NCBI GenBank assembly: GCA_964522805.1
Contig: CAZFWP010000094.1
Span: forward strand, 1 to 6,932
DNA length: 6,932 nt
Source of the DNA: CAZBYL01 sp964522805
GTDB taxonomy: Bacteria > Synergistota > Synergistia > Synergistales > Synergistaceae
Reading direction: 5' to 3'
The position numbers and the translations under genes were made by a program. Shown piece by piece: positions 6,326 through 6,932 of the stretch; position 1 is the stretch's first letter; each line of letters begins with the position of its first letter. A model generated the notes under the pieces. It searched no databases and was not told where the DNA came from. It saw nothing but the letters and a program-made list of their open reading frames with translations.

Positions 6326-6931
6326 TTATATTTCTTCTTCTTTTTCTTTCATCTGTATCTCCGCACGCGGAAGCGGGCGTTTGATTCCGGCTGCGGCGAA
6401 GGCTTCGCGGATTTTGTGTCTGACACGGCTGGCGGCATCGGAGTCGTAGATCTGTTTTAGGTCTACAAAGAACATTATTTTTATTTTTATAGCGTGCTCC
6501 TCAAACTCGTTGAAGCGGATCATGAATTTGGGTTCTTTGAGAACGTAGTATTCTTTTGTGAGTATATCGGAAATGATCTTTTCCGCTTCGTCAAGGTCAC
6601 TGTCACAGGCGATGGAGACAAAGAGGCTCGCCATAATCTTACTGTCTTCTCTGGTGAGGTTGGTCACTGCACTTTCATGCACCTTACTGTTGGGTATGAT
6701 TAAATCTTTGCTCATGTCGCAGCGCAAGATGGTGTTTTGAATGGTGATTTCCCGCACGATACCGCGCTCTCCGCCGATGATCACTTCATCACCGATACGC
6801 AGCTTTTTCTGGAATATCAGCAGCAGGCCGCTAAAGAGGTCTCCCATTATTTTTTGTGTGCCCAAGCCTAGGGCAATGGCCATGGCGCCGCCGAGAAAGG
6901 CAAAGGCGGTGAGCGGTATTCTCAGACTCCA
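6326..6931 (-). CDS. MscS-family mechanosensitive ion channel, C-terminal part
   Basis: The last 201 residues are present; the N-terminal membrane helices lie beyond the right edge. MscS channels open under membrane tension and release solutes during hypo-osmotic shock. The fragment begins in the pore helix TM3 with the Gly/Ala-rich packing motif FLGGAMAIALGLG (12-24). The conserved beta-domain pattern follows: GDLFSGLLLIF, then RIGDEV (45-50), GIVREITIQNT, and LIIPNSKV before TNLTRE. The C-terminal alpha/beta cytoplasmic domain then runs through SDLDEAEKIISDIL and FAAAGIKRPLPRAEI. It ends in a charged tail, KEKEEEI. The downstream spacer shows no clear terminator before the ATPase promoter, so some read-through into the riboswitch leader is possible. 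Confidence 0.92.
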   Translation of the reverse strand, partial: WSLRIPLTAFAFLGGAMAIALGLGTQKIMGDLFSGLLLIFQKKLRIGDEVIIGGERGIVREITIQNTILRCDMSKDLIIPNSKVHESAVTNLTREDSKIMASLFVSIACDSDLDEAEKIISDILTKEYYVLKEPKFMIRFNEFEEHAIKIKIMFFVDLKQIYDSDAASRVRHKIREAFAAAGIKRPLPRAEIQMKEKEEEI

Positions 6932-6932
6932 T

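Overview
All five protein-coding genes lie on the minus strand, so transcription runs from right to left. The 100-base run of N suggests a draft or metagenomic scaffold. Base composition is moderate. The gene set (REC-GGDEF-EAL protein, PMCA-like P-type ATPase behind a yybP-ykoY riboswitch, proline-iminopeptidase-like hydrolase, strong Shine-Dalgarno sites) suggests a Firmicutes-type anaerobe, possibly Negativicutes or Clostridia. This placement is inferred from protein style and is not proven; there is no rRNA or marker gene here.

Layout from right to left: (1) 6326-6931, the C-terminal part of an MscS-type mechanosensitive channel cut by the window edge. (2) 6072-6325, a dense regulatory leader. 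It holds a near-consensus sigma-70 promoter whose -10 sits inside a 6-bp inverted repeat, then a yybP-ykoY (manganese) riboswitch aptamer, then an intrinsic terminator whose 5' arm overlaps the aptamer's 3' strand, then a strong ribosome binding site. (3) 3821-6071, a PMCA-like cation-exporting P-type ATPase interrupted by a 100-N assembly gap that hides roughly 165 residues. An intrinsic terminator follows its stop. (4) 2829-3731, an alpha/beta hydrolase of the proline iminopeptidase (S33) type with Gln where the catalytic His is expected. (5) 2457-2828, a 372-base AT-rich intergenic region with a striking 78-nt imperfect palindrome. (6) 1911-2438, a small secreted ricin-type beta-trefoil lectin, probably starting at TTG. 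(7) 1-1773, the first 591 residues of a response regulator with REC, degenerate GGDEF and intact EAL domains, running off the left edge.

The clearest functional unit is the leader plus ATPase. The riboswitch and terminator can be read directly as a metal-sensing ON switch, so the pump is more likely a Mn2+ (or Mn2+/Ca2+) efflux ATPase than a plain calcium pump. The riboswitch class is already known. What is specific here is the assignment of the pump's substrate and a possible second control layer, the inverted repeat around the -10. The other genes look like separate transcription units with no obvious shared pathway.
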